The notes beneath the pieces were generated by a model that ran no database searches, was not told the DNA's origin, and saw nothing but the letters and a program-made list of their open reading frames with translations. Source: Burkholderiaceae bacterium (lineage in GTDB: Bacteria > Pseudomonadota > Gammaproteobacteria > Burkholderiales > Burkholderiaceae_C). Taken from it: DNA of 64,000 bases. Shown here piece after piece: positions 1 to 8,784 of the stretch. The stretch spans positions 1 through 64,000 of the forward strand of contig JAIEMS010000018.1 in assembly GCA_019751915.1 (NCBI GenBank), written 5' to 3'. Both the position numbers and the translations under genes were made by a program. The number at the start of each line of letters is the position of its first letter. Positions within the stretch are counted from its first letter, which is position 1.

Positions 1-71
1 TCGGCCAGCGGTTGGCGCTCAACACTGACCAAACCGGACAAGGGGGTCTGTTTAATGGCAAAACGGCTCAT
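1..71 (-). CDS. RfbC-like dTDP-sugar 3,5-epimerase, N-terminal fragment
   Basis: Only the first 23 codons are in the window; the gene runs off the left edge. The visible start, [14 protein letters not shown] followed by VSVERQPLA, resembles the N-terminus of the dTDP-4-dehydrorhamnose 3,5-epimerase (RfbC) cupin family. Its ATG (71-69) overlaps the TGA of rfbG in an ATGA arrangement, so the two are probably translationally coupled. Placed after rfbF and rfbG, it would act on a CDP-4-keto-6-deoxyhexose rather than a dTDP sugar. That substrate is an inference from context, because the catalytic part is outside the window. Confidence 0.6.
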   Translation of the reverse strand, partial: MSRFAIKQTPLSGLVSVERQPLA

Positions 72-1135
72 GGGTTGGGTGTCAAATAGCTATCGATCTC
101 CGCTTCACACAGCTGCCGTGCGTCTGCACCCTGTTGTTGGGCACGGTACCAAGCCATGGTGCGAGCCACCGCCGTCACCAGCGGCCAACGCGGTTGCACA
201 CCCAGCAGGCTGCGCGCTTGGGCGGTTTCGAGCGCTAACCAGCGCGCCTCATGTGGGCCTTCACTATTATTATGATAGCTAGTAATGCTTGATGGATAAG
301 CGCTGGATGCTAATTCGATGACATTTTTGACCGTAGCCGCCTCGTGTGACCAAGGACCAAAATTGTAAGCACCTGCCCGTTGCGGCTGTTGCCACAGCAC
401 TTGGGCCAATTGCAGATAAGCGGCCAGAGGTTCAAGCACATGCTGCCAAGGACGCGTCGCTTGGGGTTGACGGATATGCAGTGTGGCACCCTGCTCCCAA
501 GCGCGCACAGCGTCGGGCAGCAGGCGGTCTTGCGACCAATCGCCGCCGCCAATGACATTTCCCGCCCGTGCCGTTGCTACGGCCACGCCTTGCGCTGCCA
601 AAAAAGCATCGCGGTAGCTGGCTGTGACCAACTCGGCAGCCGCTTTGCTGGCACTGTAAGGGTCGTGTCCGCCCAAAGGATCGTCTTCGCGGTACGGGTA
701 GGCCCATTCGCGATTGCGGTACACCTTGTCGGTTGTCACTACCACCGCAGCCCGCACACTAGGCAGGTCACGCAGCGCATCCAGCACATGGGCTGTGCCC
801 ATCACGTTGGTGGCAAAGGTCGCAACAGGGGCATCGTACCCAGGGCGCACCAGTGCCTGTGCTGCCAAATGCAGAACGATCTCTGGTTGGGCCGCGCGGA
901 CAATGGTTGCCACTGCCGCAGCGTCGCGCACATCAGACAAATGGCTTTCCATGCCCTGCTCTACCCGGGCCAGAGTAAACAATGCAGGCGTGGTGGCCGG
1001 GGCGAGCGCTATTCCCGTGACTTGGGCACCCAATCGTTGCAACCACAGGGCCAGCCAAGCGCCCTTGAAGCCCGTGTGCCCGGTCAGCAGTACCCGCTTG
1101 CCGTGCCAAAAATGGGGGTCGGGGTACATCACCAT
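68..1135 (-). CDS. rfbG: CDP-glucose 4,6-dehydratase
   Basis: This short-chain dehydrogenase/reductase family enzyme converts CDP-glucose to CDP-4-keto-6-deoxyglucose. The Rossmann motif [10 protein letters not shown] lies near residue 18, and the catalytic YSASK lies in [11 protein letters not shown] near residue 160. The 355-residue length matches the family. I chose the ATG at 1135 because a GGA lies about 5 nt upstream; a second ATG at 1129 (MYPD) is also possible. The open frame extends further upstream, but that part only shadows rfbF. The start overlaps the rfbF stop and the end overlaps the epimerase start, indicating one operon. A 47-nt dispersed repeat lies antisense across residues of about 276-291. 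Confidence 0.93.
   Translation of the reverse strand: MVMYPDPHFWHGKRVLLTGHTGFKGAWLALWLQRLGAQVTGIALAPATTPALFTLARVEQGMESHLSDVRDAAAVATIVRAAQPEIVLHLAAQALVRPGYDAPVATFATNVMGTAHVLDALRDLPSVRAAVVVTTDKVYRNREWAYPYREDDPLGGHDPYSASKAAAELVTASYRDAFLAAQGVAVATARAGNVIGGGDWSQDRLLPDAVRAWEQGATLHIRQPQATRPWQHVLEPLAAYLQLAQVLWQQPQRAGAYNFGPWSHEAATVKNVIELASSAYPSSITSYHNNSEGPHEARWLALETAQARSLLGVQPRWPLVTAVARTMAWYRAQQQGADARQLCEAEIDSYLTPNP
263..309 (+). repeat. 47-nt dispersed element, copy 1 (inside rfbG, antisense)
   Basis: The copy follows the layout GCTA-N8-ATAGCT-N19-GCGCTAGAGG, here as ACTA, ATAGCT and GCGCTGGATG, matching 17 of the 20 fixed positions. It lies on the strand opposite rfbG and keeps the rfbG frame open, replacing about 16 codons near the C-terminus. 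The same element recurs at six other places in this window. Confidence 0.7.
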
Positions 1136-1899
1136 TGTTTCCACGGTGCTTGGCCCGATTGCCACAGCTCTTCGAGCATATTTTTCTCGCGCAGGGTGTC
1201 CATGGGTTGCCAGAATCCAGAGTGCTCGAAGGCCCGCAATTGGTCTTGTGCGGCCAGCGCTGCCATGGGTTCTTGCTCCCAACTGGTGGTGTCGTCTGCG
1301 ATGGTGTCGATTACTTTGGGCGACAGTACAAAGAAACCACCATTGATCCAATGGCCGTCACCCCGAGGCTTCTCAATAAAGCCGCGCACTGCATTACCAT
1401 CGCGCTCCAATGATCCAAAACGGCCCGGTGGCAGTACGGCTGTTACGGTAGCTAATTTTCCGTGGGCGCGGTGAAAGGCAATCGATGCTGCAATATCTAC
1501 ATCTGCAACGCCATCCCCATAGGTGAAGCAAAAAGATTCTTCATTTTGAAGGTATTTTGCCGCCCGTTTTAACCGACCGCCGGTCATAGTGTCTTCACCG
1601 GTATCGACCAAAGTCACGCGCCAAGGTTCTACCTTTTTTTCATGGACTTCCATTCGGTTATTGACCATATCAAAAGTAACATCTGACATGTGTAAGAAGT
1701 AATTGGCAAAATACTCCTTAATAAGATAGCCCTTGTAACCGCAGCAAATGATAAAATCATTAACTCCGTGGGCCGAATACATCTTCAAAATATGCCAAAG
1801 TATTGGTTTTCCACCAATATCAATCATTGGCTTTGGTTTGAGGTGGGTTTCCTCTGAAATTCTGGTTCCAAGACCACCAGCAAGAATGACAGCTTTCAT
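1129..1899 (-). CDS. rfbF: Glucose-1-phosphate cytidylyltransferase
   Basis: This enzyme makes CDP-glucose from CTP and glucose-1-phosphate, the first step toward CDP-6-deoxy or 3,6-dideoxyhexoses. The nucleotidyltransferase signature GGLGTRI lies at residues 8-14, followed by [11 protein letters not shown], the acidic metal site YGDGVADVD and the sugar-site motif [16 protein letters not shown]. The 256-residue length is standard. Its start overlaps the end of the upstream glycosyltransferase fusion by 4 nt (ATGA), and its stop overlaps the rfbG start, so the cluster is tightly coupled. Together with rfbG it indicates a CDP-deoxysugar for a surface polysaccharide. Confidence 0.95.
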   Translation of the reverse strand: MKAVILAGGLGTRISEETHLKPKPMIDIGGKPILWHILKMYSAHGVNDFIICCGYKGYLIKEYFANYFLHMSDVTFDMVNNRMEVHEKKVEPWRVTLVDTGEDTMTGGRLKRAAKYLQNEESFCFTYGDGVADVDIAASIAFHRAHGKLATVTAVLPPGRFGSLERDGNAVRGFIEKPRGDGHWINGGFFVLSPKVIDTIADDTTSWEQEPMAALAAQDQLRAFEHSGFWQPMDTLREKNMLEELWQSGQAPWKQW

Positions 1900-3254
1900 G
1901 ATTTCTCGGCTGGAGCAGCTTTAATAATGTATTGAATGGGCAGAGAGTCTTCGACTGCCACATCAGGGTTTGCACCCACACTTTCGGCCATGAGGCGAAT
2001 AGCAGGAATGACTTTATCGCGGAAAGGTTCATCCAAGATGATGGGGTGCCCTTCGACAATTCTAAATCCATTCTGCATGAACAATTCAAACAGGGTGGCG
2101 CGTGTAAACCAGCGCAGGTGGGCGCGGTTCATAGAGCCTGTCTCTTGGTACCTAAAATCACCAATGCCCAATTTTGCCTGAACGCTCCAGTGTTGTGCAT
2201 TGGCAATGGATGCGACAATGACACCATCTTTGGGCATGGTGTGGAAGATTCTTGCCAAGAAAGTCCAAGGGTCTTTCAGTTTCTCAAGGACATTTCCTAA
2301 AATCCAGCAATCTGCGGTGGAGAGTTTAGTAAAAAACTCGATGCCTACCGATTCAATTTCTACCTGCAAGACCGTATCGCAGTATTTTCTAGCAGCCTGT
2401 GCTGCCATAGCCGAAGGCTCAATCCCTTGGTATTTGCAATTAGGATTTATCTTTTTGTAGGCCGCTGCCATTGCCCCCGATTTGCAGCCAATCTCTACCA
2501 GATTTTTACACTGCGTTGGGATATAAGCCAGAAGATTTTTATCGTAATCTTCTAAATCGACCAAAGCCTCTTGTTGGTTTGCTTCTTCTTGCGCCTTTTG
2601 CATCCATTCTTCTAAATGGTAGCCGCCAGTTTTGAAAACTGTTCCTTGGCCTTTATGGTCAATGAATATTTTTTGGGTTCCTGAGGCTGCATCGTTCATC
2701 ACCCATTCGATATTTTCGATCAGGCCAAAGTTTTGACTGTCATGCAATGCCAGCATAGCTTCGGTCATGGGCGCGCCGTGCTTGGTCGGCAAAGGCCACT
2801 GGCGCATCACTTCAATATTGCAAAGCATGCAAATGGGGTGAAGATAACGAATTGCATCTTTGGCGTAGTCTATATTGAACCCGCCCCGGTTGACATAGCC
2901 TACTGCACCGACCCCATACATGTTTGGCTTGAGTGACTTGAATAGTTCTTCGATAAATCCAGAGCGAACAATTTCAATATCAGAATCAAGAAAAAGAACG
3001 GGGCCAGAGAGAGAGAGATTCTCAATCGCCCAAGCCATCCCCGGCCCGTGGTGAATGTTATAGCCAAAGTCAATTAAATGAACATTATTGAATTTGGAAA
3101 CAATATTCTTTATTTCAGCCAAATGCTCTGGGTCAGAGCCGTCAATGATGTAATACGGATTTGAATATTTTTCCCGGAAGGTGGTCAATAAATTTTTCAC
3201 CAGTTCCGGGGTGTTGTAAGAAACGGTGATGACCGGAATTTTTTCGATATTCAT
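1896..3254 (-). CDS. Glycosyltransferase family 2-like / SAM methyltransferase fusion
   Basis: The protein has 452 residues in two parts. Residues of about 1-215 resemble a GT-A glycosyltransferase: an N-terminal [12 protein letters not shown], then [11 protein letters not shown] as the DxD-type metal site. Residues of about 240-450 form a class I methyltransferase with the SAM-binding loop [10 protein letters not shown], the acidic IEPS turn and a downstream [14 protein letters not shown] segment common in glycan-modifying methyltransferases. It probably transfers and methylates a sugar of the surface glycan; the acceptor is unknown. The base composition is visibly more AT-rich than in the neighbouring secretion genes, which suggests transfer of this glycan module. 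It is the first gene of the minus-strand run ending in rfbF and rfbG. Confidence 0.75.
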   Translation of the reverse strand: MNIEKIPVITVSYNTPELVKNLLTTFREKYSNPYYIIDGSDPEHLAEIKNIVSKFNNVHLIDFGYNIHHGPGMAWAIENLSLSGPVLFLDSDIEIVRSGFIEELFKSLKPNMYGVGAVGYVNRGGFNIDYAKDAIRYLHPICMLCNIEVMRQWPLPTKHGAPMTEAMLALHDSQNFGLIENIEWVMNDAASGTQKIFIDHKGQGTVFKTGGYHLEEWMQKAQEEANQQEALVDLEDYDKNLLAYIPTQCKNLVEIGCKSGAMAAAYKKINPNCKYQGIEPSAMAAQAARKYCDTVLQVEIESVGIEFFTKLSTADCWILGNVLEKLKDPWTFLARIFHTMPKDGVIVASIANAQHWSVQAKLGIGDFRYQETGSMNRAHLRWFTRATLFELFMQNGFRIVEGHPIILDEPFRDKVIPAIRLMAESVGANPDVAVEDSLPIQYIIKAAPAEKS

Positions 3255-3278
3255 ATGAATTGATCGGTATTTAAAATA

Positions 3279-4649
3279 TCACGGCTCCCTGGCCGCTTCA
3301 CTCAAGCCCCGGATCACCGGGTACATCACATAGGACATCACGGTACGCTTGCCGACGACGATTTCGGCACTCAGCGTCATGCCGGGAATCATGGGAGCAT
3401 TGCGCGGTAGGTTGCGCAGTTCGTTGTGGGTCAGTGCTGCCCGACCCAAATAATAGGGTGCGCTGGTTTGGCTGGTCTTGGCATCTTTGGTGAATGCATC
3501 TTGCCCCAGCGTTTCCAGTGTGCCCTTGATGAGGCCATGTTTCTGGAATGGGAAAGCATCGATCTTCAGGCGTATGGGGTCGTGCAACTTGACGTAGCCC
3601 ACGTCTTGCGAGGTGATTTGCACCTCGGCTTCCAAGTCGTCACCCAGTGGTACCAGCGTAATGAGCGGTTCAGCCGCTTGGATGACCGAACCTGTTGAGC
3701 GGGCTGCCACTTCGAGCACCACCGCATCGGTCGGGGCCGTCAGTTCAATCAAGCGGCTGCGGCGTTCGGCTTTTTTCACCTGCTCGGCAATTGAGTCGCG
3801 TTCGCGGCGTACTGTGACCAAGTCTTCCGTCGATTTTTGCCGTGATTCGCGGACAAAAGCATCCCGTTCGGCTTCGGCTTCGGCCAGTTGCTTCTTCATC
3901 TCAACGCTGCGGTTGCGTGTGCTGATGAGTTCGCGCTCGACTTCTTGGCGGCGCTCACGGCTTTCAAGCAGCTTCATGTTCGATTGGAACTGCTGGCGCG
4001 TCAGTTGTTCGTTCATGCTCTCGATGTCGCGCAAGGATTTGACACGCGCTTCCAGACTCTGCGCGTCTTGTGTGTTGGTCACCATGGTGGCCCTCAAGCG
4101 GGCAATGCTTTCATCGAGTCGCAGCAGCCGTGCTTGGTAACTCGCCAAACGTTCGCGTTGCAGGCGCGATTGCAGCAGTTCGTCGGGATTTTGATTTTGT
4201 GGTGTGAGCGTTTTGCCTGCATGCTCACGTTCCAAACGCTGGACTTCGGCATTGAGGCTTTTGAGGCGGTCTTGCGCTTGGGCTAAATCCGACTGGATAA
4301 AAGTGGGGTCAAGCACCGCCAGCACTTGGCCTTTTTTTACGATCTGGCCGGCTTTGACGTTCAAGGCCGAAATATGCGCCGTTTCCAGCGGTTGCAGCAC
4401 GACGTTGGGTTGGGAGGTGACGAGCCGCCCGCGTGCAGTGACCACCTGATCGACCTCAAAAATGCTGGCCCACAACACCACTGCGGCGGCCAAAGCCACA
4501 AGGATGTAGATCGTCGCTGACATGCCACTGGGCAAAGGCGTTTTTTCGAGCGCATCCGCATCGGGCAAAAAATCTACGGCTTGGGCATGTCCTTTGCCGG
4601 TCGAGGTTTTGGCAGTGGCGGTCAAAGGAAGCTGGTTTGTTGGTTCCAT
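3279..4649 (-). CDS. HlyD-family type I secretion periplasmic adaptor
   Basis: This 456-residue membrane fusion protein would link an inner-membrane ABC exporter to a TolC-like outer membrane channel. A single transmembrane segment lies at about residues 46-65 (IYILVALAAAVVLW). Biotinyl-lipoyl-like half motifs flank a long Glu/Arg-rich coiled coil at about residues 120-300 (IARLRATMV to VTVRRERDSIAEQV). The C-terminus ends in the beta-barrel domain with the family motif PGMTLSAEIVVGKRTV. Its start lies 28 nt inside the end of the ABC exporter gene, so the two are co-translated. No TolC gene or RTX substrate is in the window. Confidence 0.9.
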   Translation of the reverse strand: MEPTNQLPLTATAKTSTGKGHAQAVDFLPDADALEKTPLPSGMSATIYILVALAAAVVLWASIFEVDQVVTARGRLVTSQPNVVLQPLETAHISALNVKAGQIVKKGQVLAVLDPTFIQSDLAQAQDRLKSLNAEVQRLEREHAGKTLTPQNQNPDELLQSRLQRERLASYQARLLRLDESIARLRATMVTNTQDAQSLEARVKSLRDIESMNEQLTRQQFQSNMKLLESRERRQEVERELISTRNRSVEMKKQLAEAEAERDAFVRESRQKSTEDLVTVRRERDSIAEQVKKAERRSRLIELTAPTDAVVLEVAARSTGSVIQAAEPLITLVPLGDDLEAEVQITSQDVGYVKLHDPIRLKIDAFPFQKHGLIKGTLETLGQDAFTKDAKTSQTSAPYYLGRAALTHNELRNLPRNAPMIPGMTLSAEIVVGKRTVMSYVMYPVIRGLSEAAREP

Positions 4650-6787
4650 AAATGCGTATAGGGTTCGCAGCGGCCCAGCAGTTCGTTGTGGCGGCCTGCA
4701 TCGGACAGGCGACCGCGATCAAAGACAAAAATCTGGTTCGCATTGACCAGCGTGGACAGTCGGTGGCTCACAATAATGACGGTGCGCCCAGCGGCAATAC
4801 GGCCCAGGTTGCGGATAAAAATTGCCTCGCTTTCGGGGTCAAGGGCGCTGGCGGCTTCGTCCAAAATCAAAATGCGCGGCGATGGCAGCAGGGCACGGGC
4901 AATGGCCAAGCGCTGGCGTTGGCCCCCCGAAAGGTTGGCCGCATTTTCTTCGAGGATCGTGTCGTAGCCTTGGGGCAGGCGCTCAATGAATTCGTCGGCA
5001 CCAGCGGCCTGCGCTGCGGCGACAACCAACTCAAAGCTGGCATCGGGGCGGGCCATGGCAATGTTTTCGCGCACACTGCCGCGAAACATGAAGTTGTCCT
5101 GTAGCACCACACCAATGCTGCGGCGCAGGTGGGCCAAATCAATTTCGCGGATATCGACACCATCAAAGCGAATGACACCCTCTTGCACTGGGTAAAGGCC
5201 TTGAATCAACCGGGTAAAGGTGGTTTTGCCCGAGCCGCTGCGTCCGACCACCCCGACCACCGTGCCCGCTTCGATGTTCATGCTGACCCGGTCTAGCGCG
5301 GTTGCGGCGGTACTGGGGTAGCGAAAGGTGACACCATCCAGCCCAATTTGGCCTTTGAACACGGGGCGCAGGCCTCCGGACGATTTGCGCTCGGGCGGCA
5401 GGTTCATGACCTCGCCCAGCATCTTGACCGACAGCGCTGTTTCTTGGTACTCATGTACCAAACCAACAATTTGAACCAGCGGGCCAACGACCCGGTTGGA
5501 CATCATTTGAAACGCAATCAGCGCGCCCACCGTCAGTTCGAGGCTGAAGACATCCATAGCGCCGACGGCAATCACCGTGACCATCATCAGCTTTTCGAGG
5601 ATTTGGGTCACACTGGCCGCTGCAATCGACATCTTGCCAACACCAAAGTGCATTTGGATGGTGGTGGCCGTGCGTTGATCCCAAACCTTGCGTTGTTTGG
5701 GTTCAATCGCCAACGATTTGACGGTTCGCATACCGTGGATGGTTTCCACCAACATCGATTGGCGAATACCCTCGGCGTTGTAGAGCGCTTGCAGGCGGGT
5801 GTTAAACGGCTTAATCAACAACAGCACCACCATCGCCATCAGTGCCGAAAAGCCCAGCACAATCAACGCCAGTTTGGTGCTGTACGAGGCCAGCAGGGGG
5901 ATAAATAAAATCAGCCCCAAGGCATCCAGGGCCGTGAAAAACAGCCGCCCGGTCAAGAAGTTGCGAATCGACTGCACCTGCTGCATATGCCGTGCAATCA
6001 CGCCTGCGGTGTGGGTCTCGAAATAATCAATGGGCAGCGACAGCAAATGGCTGAAGGTGCGCCGCGACAGCCGGATATCGATCACATTGGAGGCGTGCAG
6101 CAGCAAATACTGGCGCATGAAGCTAAAGGCGGCCTCAAATAGCACCACGCCGACGATGGCGACCGTCAATACGATGAGCGTGGAATAGCTCTCGTGGACC
6201 AGCACTTTGTCGATGATGATCTGCGAAAAGATGGGCATCCCTAACCCCAGCAATTGCAGCATGATGGCGGTGATGGCAATGTCGCGGAAGGCTTTGCGTT
6301 GGCGAAAAATCTCTGGGATAAACCAGCGCAAGCCAAACGGTTGGTCGATGTCGAGCAGTTTGTATTCACGCTTGAGCAACACCAGCGTGCCTGACCACTG
6401 CGCGGTGAACTCGGCCTCGGTCATCGGGCGCACTTTGCCCGATTTGTCTTGTGGGTCGAGCACCGCAACGCGCACACTGGCGCTGGCGGGGTCTTTTTCG
6501 ACCCCGGCCACAATCATCGAGTGGCCGTCGGTGCGGCGTACCAGCACCGGAAAAACCCCCTGAAGTTGGGTCAATCTAGCCCAGTCGCTGCGGATCGCTT
6601 TGGCTTTGAGTCCGATGTCGCCCGCAATGCGCTGCACCAGCCGGTTGTCCGGCTCAGAGGCGGGCAGGGCGTATTCGTGGATCAGTCGCTCGGGCAGTGC
6701 CTGAATTCCGTGGTGCTGTGCAATGACAGTCAAGCATTGGATGGTGGAGTGGCTGTAGGCAACGCTCATCGGGTAAATGTAGCTCAA
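4622..6787 (-). CDS. Type I secretion ABC exporter with C39-like domain
   Basis: The protein is 721 residues long. Residues of about 10-135 are a peptidase-C39-like domain in which the position of the catalytic Cys reads Ser14 (HST before IQCLTVIAQHHG), so it should bind rather than cleave substrate, as in HlyB. Residues of about 165-440 hold six membrane segments. The C-terminal ATPase carries Walker A GRSGSGKTT, signature LSGGQRQRLAIA, Walker B ILILDEAASALD and the switch His in VSHRLSTL. It would power export with the adjacent HlyD-type adaptor. The start could be M1 or the ATG six codons later (MSVAYS). The substrate is not identifiable here. Confidence 0.9.
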   Translation of the reverse strand: MSYIYPMSVAYSHSTIQCLTVIAQHHGIQALPERLIHEYALPASEPDNRLVQRIAGDIGLKAKAIRSDWARLTQLQGVFPVLVRRTDGHSMIVAGVEKDPASASVRVAVLDPQDKSGKVRPMTEAEFTAQWSGTLVLLKREYKLLDIDQPFGLRWFIPEIFRQRKAFRDIAITAIMLQLLGLGMPIFSQIIIDKVLVHESYSTLIVLTVAIVGVVLFEAAFSFMRQYLLLHASNVIDIRLSRRTFSHLLSLPIDYFETHTAGVIARHMQQVQSIRNFLTGRLFFTALDALGLILFIPLLASYSTKLALIVLGFSALMAMVVLLLIKPFNTRLQALYNAEGIRQSMLVETIHGMRTVKSLAIEPKQRKVWDQRTATTIQMHFGVGKMSIAAASVTQILEKLMMVTVIAVGAMDVFSLELTVGALIAFQMMSNRVVGPLVQIVGLVHEYQETALSVKMLGEVMNLPPERKSSGGLRPVFKGQIGLDGVTFRYPSTAATALDRVSMNIEAGTVVGVVGRSGSGKTTFTRLIQGLYPVQEGVIRFDGVDIREIDLAHLRRSIGVVLQDNFMFRGSVRENIAMARPDASFELVVAAAQAAGADEFIERLPQGYDTILEENAANLSGGQRQRLAIARALLPSPRILILDEAASALDPESEAIFIRNLGRIAAGRTVIIVSHRLSTLVNANQIFVFDRGRLSDAGRHNELLGRCEPYTHLWNQQTSFL

Positions 6788-6815
6788 AATCCAAAGCAGG
6801 CTGGGGCAGGTTTTT

Positions 6816-6862
6816 GCTATTAAAAAAATAGCTTCTGCGGTAGATGGGAAAAGCGCTAGAGG
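6816..6862 (+). repeat. 47-nt dispersed element, copy 2 (intergenic)
   Basis: This copy matches all 20 fixed positions: GCTA, 8 nt, ATAGCT, 19 nt, GCGCTAGAGG. It sits between the ABC exporter and the exported glycosidase-like gene. It is the best copy in the window and serves as the reference for the family. Confidence 0.8.
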
Positions 6863-6902
6863 TTATTTTCGTCCAAAAAAATCAGGCTCAAGGTCGGTGG
6901 CC

Positions 6903-8747
6903 TCATCGGGCTGCGAGGGTGCGAATGGCTTCATAGAGTTGGTTCGAGCCATCTTTGGTGTTATCGGGTGCAATCTCCATCCGATTGATGCTGTGTTCTG
7001 CACTCATCTTAAAGCGCTGCGGCACGATAGAGAAGTAATATGGGCTGACAAAACGCGCTCCGCCATCGTAGTGCGATTGCAGTGCGGCCAAATGCACACC
7101 AGCGGTTTTCCACTGTTGCGGGTGAAATTCGGGCACACCGTAGTCGCTGATTTTGCGCTGTGCCAAATAGCCGCGCATCCAATCGCTGTGGGTGCTGCCG
7201 CCGTACATGTTCAGCCCTTGCTTCCAAGGCGTATCCGAGGCGATGGTGGTTTCTATAGCAAACAGCGTGTGGTTCCAGCTTGAATTAGCTTTTGGAACAA
7301 TTTGGTGCGAATAGAGTTTGGCCCTAGGCAAACCCGCCTCGGTGGCTGTACGGTGAAAGGCGGTCAAGAACTCCAATACTTGGTGACTGCGGTAAGCATT
7401 CCATTCGCGCGCCAAGGGGTTAAAAGAAACCTCTTGTTGTGAGCGCGGCATGTCGAGCCATGAGCGCACACCGGCCAGCGCCTTGGCCTCTTTGAGCGCA
7501 GGCACCGAGGCCGGATTTTTACCCGTTACCGGACGTTGCCCCTGTGCCTGCACGACGAACTCGACATCCGCGAAAGCGTAACGTTGGCCCTCGGCTTGGG
7601 CGACGATTTGTGCTCGGTGCTTGCCTGCAGGCAATGCGCTGTAATCAAAGTCGTAGCGGTAGCCCACATTGGGGCTGCGAATGGATTCCTCGGCACGGTA
7701 CACGTCGAGCCGGTTCAGTCCGCGCGGTACGGAGCCAATGTGTTGCCCATCGACATACAAATCGAAGCGGCCAATCTTTCCCTGTGGATCCCACAACCAA
7801 CCCGCGATCGGCAAAGTGCCATCGGCAAAGGCTCCATAGTGTTCGCCAAAGTCGGTCAGTTTTTCTTTACCAGCCTCGCGCGCGGGCGCAGGCACTGCCG
7901 CAAATGTTGGGTATGAAGTGCCCATGCGGGTGTTGAATGCTCCAATGCTGCCATGCTTGCGCTCTAGCCATTGGCGAAATCCAGCCACCGAAGCGCTGCT
8001 GTAGTCCGTCACCTGCACATTTTGAAAAGCGCCCATGCCATTTTCAAAATCAGGGAACATTTGGTGCAGTTCCCCTGCCAAAGTGATGGCGGCAATGCGC
8101 CCCTGTATGGGTTTTGGCAGGGCCATGAGCCGTTTGGCGACGTATTCCAGCGCCGCAAAACGGTAGCCATTGACCGGGATTGTGCGGTCGGTCAAGAGCG
8201 TGTAGGGGGCCACACGGTAGCCAAAATAGCCCAGCTCTAGCGGTTTGCCGTCACGCAACTGCATCAGGTTGCGTGGGTCTTTGAGCAGCTCTTGTGTCAG
8301 CGGCCCCTGCGAGTCGAAATGATCGGCGGCCAAATACACCACCACTGGCCTGCGTACCTGCGCAATGATCCGCAGATAGGCATCGACCAAATCGGTATCG
8401 ATGCGCCAGCCTTCGGCGGTGTGCTGGTACAAGCCCAGCAACTGCAAAGTCAGGGTGTAGCCCACTTGCACTTGGCCCTTGGCACCGCCCGGCTCCAAGG
8501 TATCGAGCAGCCGTGTCAGGGCAGGACCAGCATCGAGTTGGCGCTGGCGGCAATAGACAGTCGCTTGCTCTCGCGATTGCACCTCGGGAGCCTTGACTGC
8601 TGCATCGCAGACCAATAAGCCTTCAACGGTGGGGGCAATCAACAAAGGGGCACGGGCTGCTAAGGGTGCGGGTTCTGCGCCCAAAACCGTCGTTAGCAGC
8701 ACACAGGCCAAACCGAGGGTGGTTTTTGCGTTCAAAGAGAGGGTCAT
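6903..8747 (-). CDS. Exported protein with glycoside-hydrolase-like (GH42-type) features
   Basis: This 614-residue protein starts with a probable signal peptide (MTLSLNAKTTLGLACVLL, cleavage near AEP-APLA). The middle resembles beta-galactosidase TIM barrels: ITLAGELHQMFPDF contains a plausible acid/base Glu, and FRQWLERKHGSIGAFN plus GTSYPTF match the helix-and-loop spacing of GH42-like enzymes. An inserted beta-rich segment (GWLWDPQGKIGRFDLYVDG to FADVEFVV) looks like an Ig/carbohydrate-binding module. The ATG at 8747 was chosen because the frame upstream of it only overlaps the end of prfC and because it begins the signal peptide. Context suggests processing or modification of the glycan made by the downstream cluster. 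The exact family and substrate are unproven. Confidence 0.6.
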   Translation of the reverse strand: MTLSLNAKTTLGLACVLLTTVLGAEPAPLAARAPLLIAPTVEGLLVCDAAVKAPEVQSREQATVYCRQRQLDAGPALTRLLDTLEPGGAKGQVQVGYTLTLQLLGLYQHTAEGWRIDTDLVDAYLRIIAQVRRPVVVYLAADHFDSQGPLTQELLKDPRNLMQLRDGKPLELGYFGYRVAPYTLLTDRTIPVNGYRFAALEYVAKRLMALPKPIQGRIAAITLAGELHQMFPDFENGMGAFQNVQVTDYSSASVAGFRQWLERKHGSIGAFNTRMGTSYPTFAAVPAPAREAGKEKLTDFGEHYGAFADGTLPIAGWLWDPQGKIGRFDLYVDGQHIGSVPRGLNRLDVYRAEESIRSPNVGYRYDFDYSALPAGKHRAQIVAQAEGQRYAFADVEFVVQAQGQRPVTGKNPASVPALKEAKALAGVRSWLDMPRSQQEVSFNPLAREWNAYRSHQVLEFLTAFHRTATEAGLPRAKLYSHQIVPKANSSWNHTLFAIETTIASDTPWKQGLNMYGGSTHSDWMRGYLAQRKISDYGVPEFHPQQWKTAGVHLAALQSHYDGGARFVSPYYFSIVPQRFKMSAEHSINRMEIAPDNTKDGSNQLYEAIRTLAAR

Positions 8748-8784
8748 CGGTGGAAGGTGCCCAAGGTGTGTAGCGCCGTGTGAC

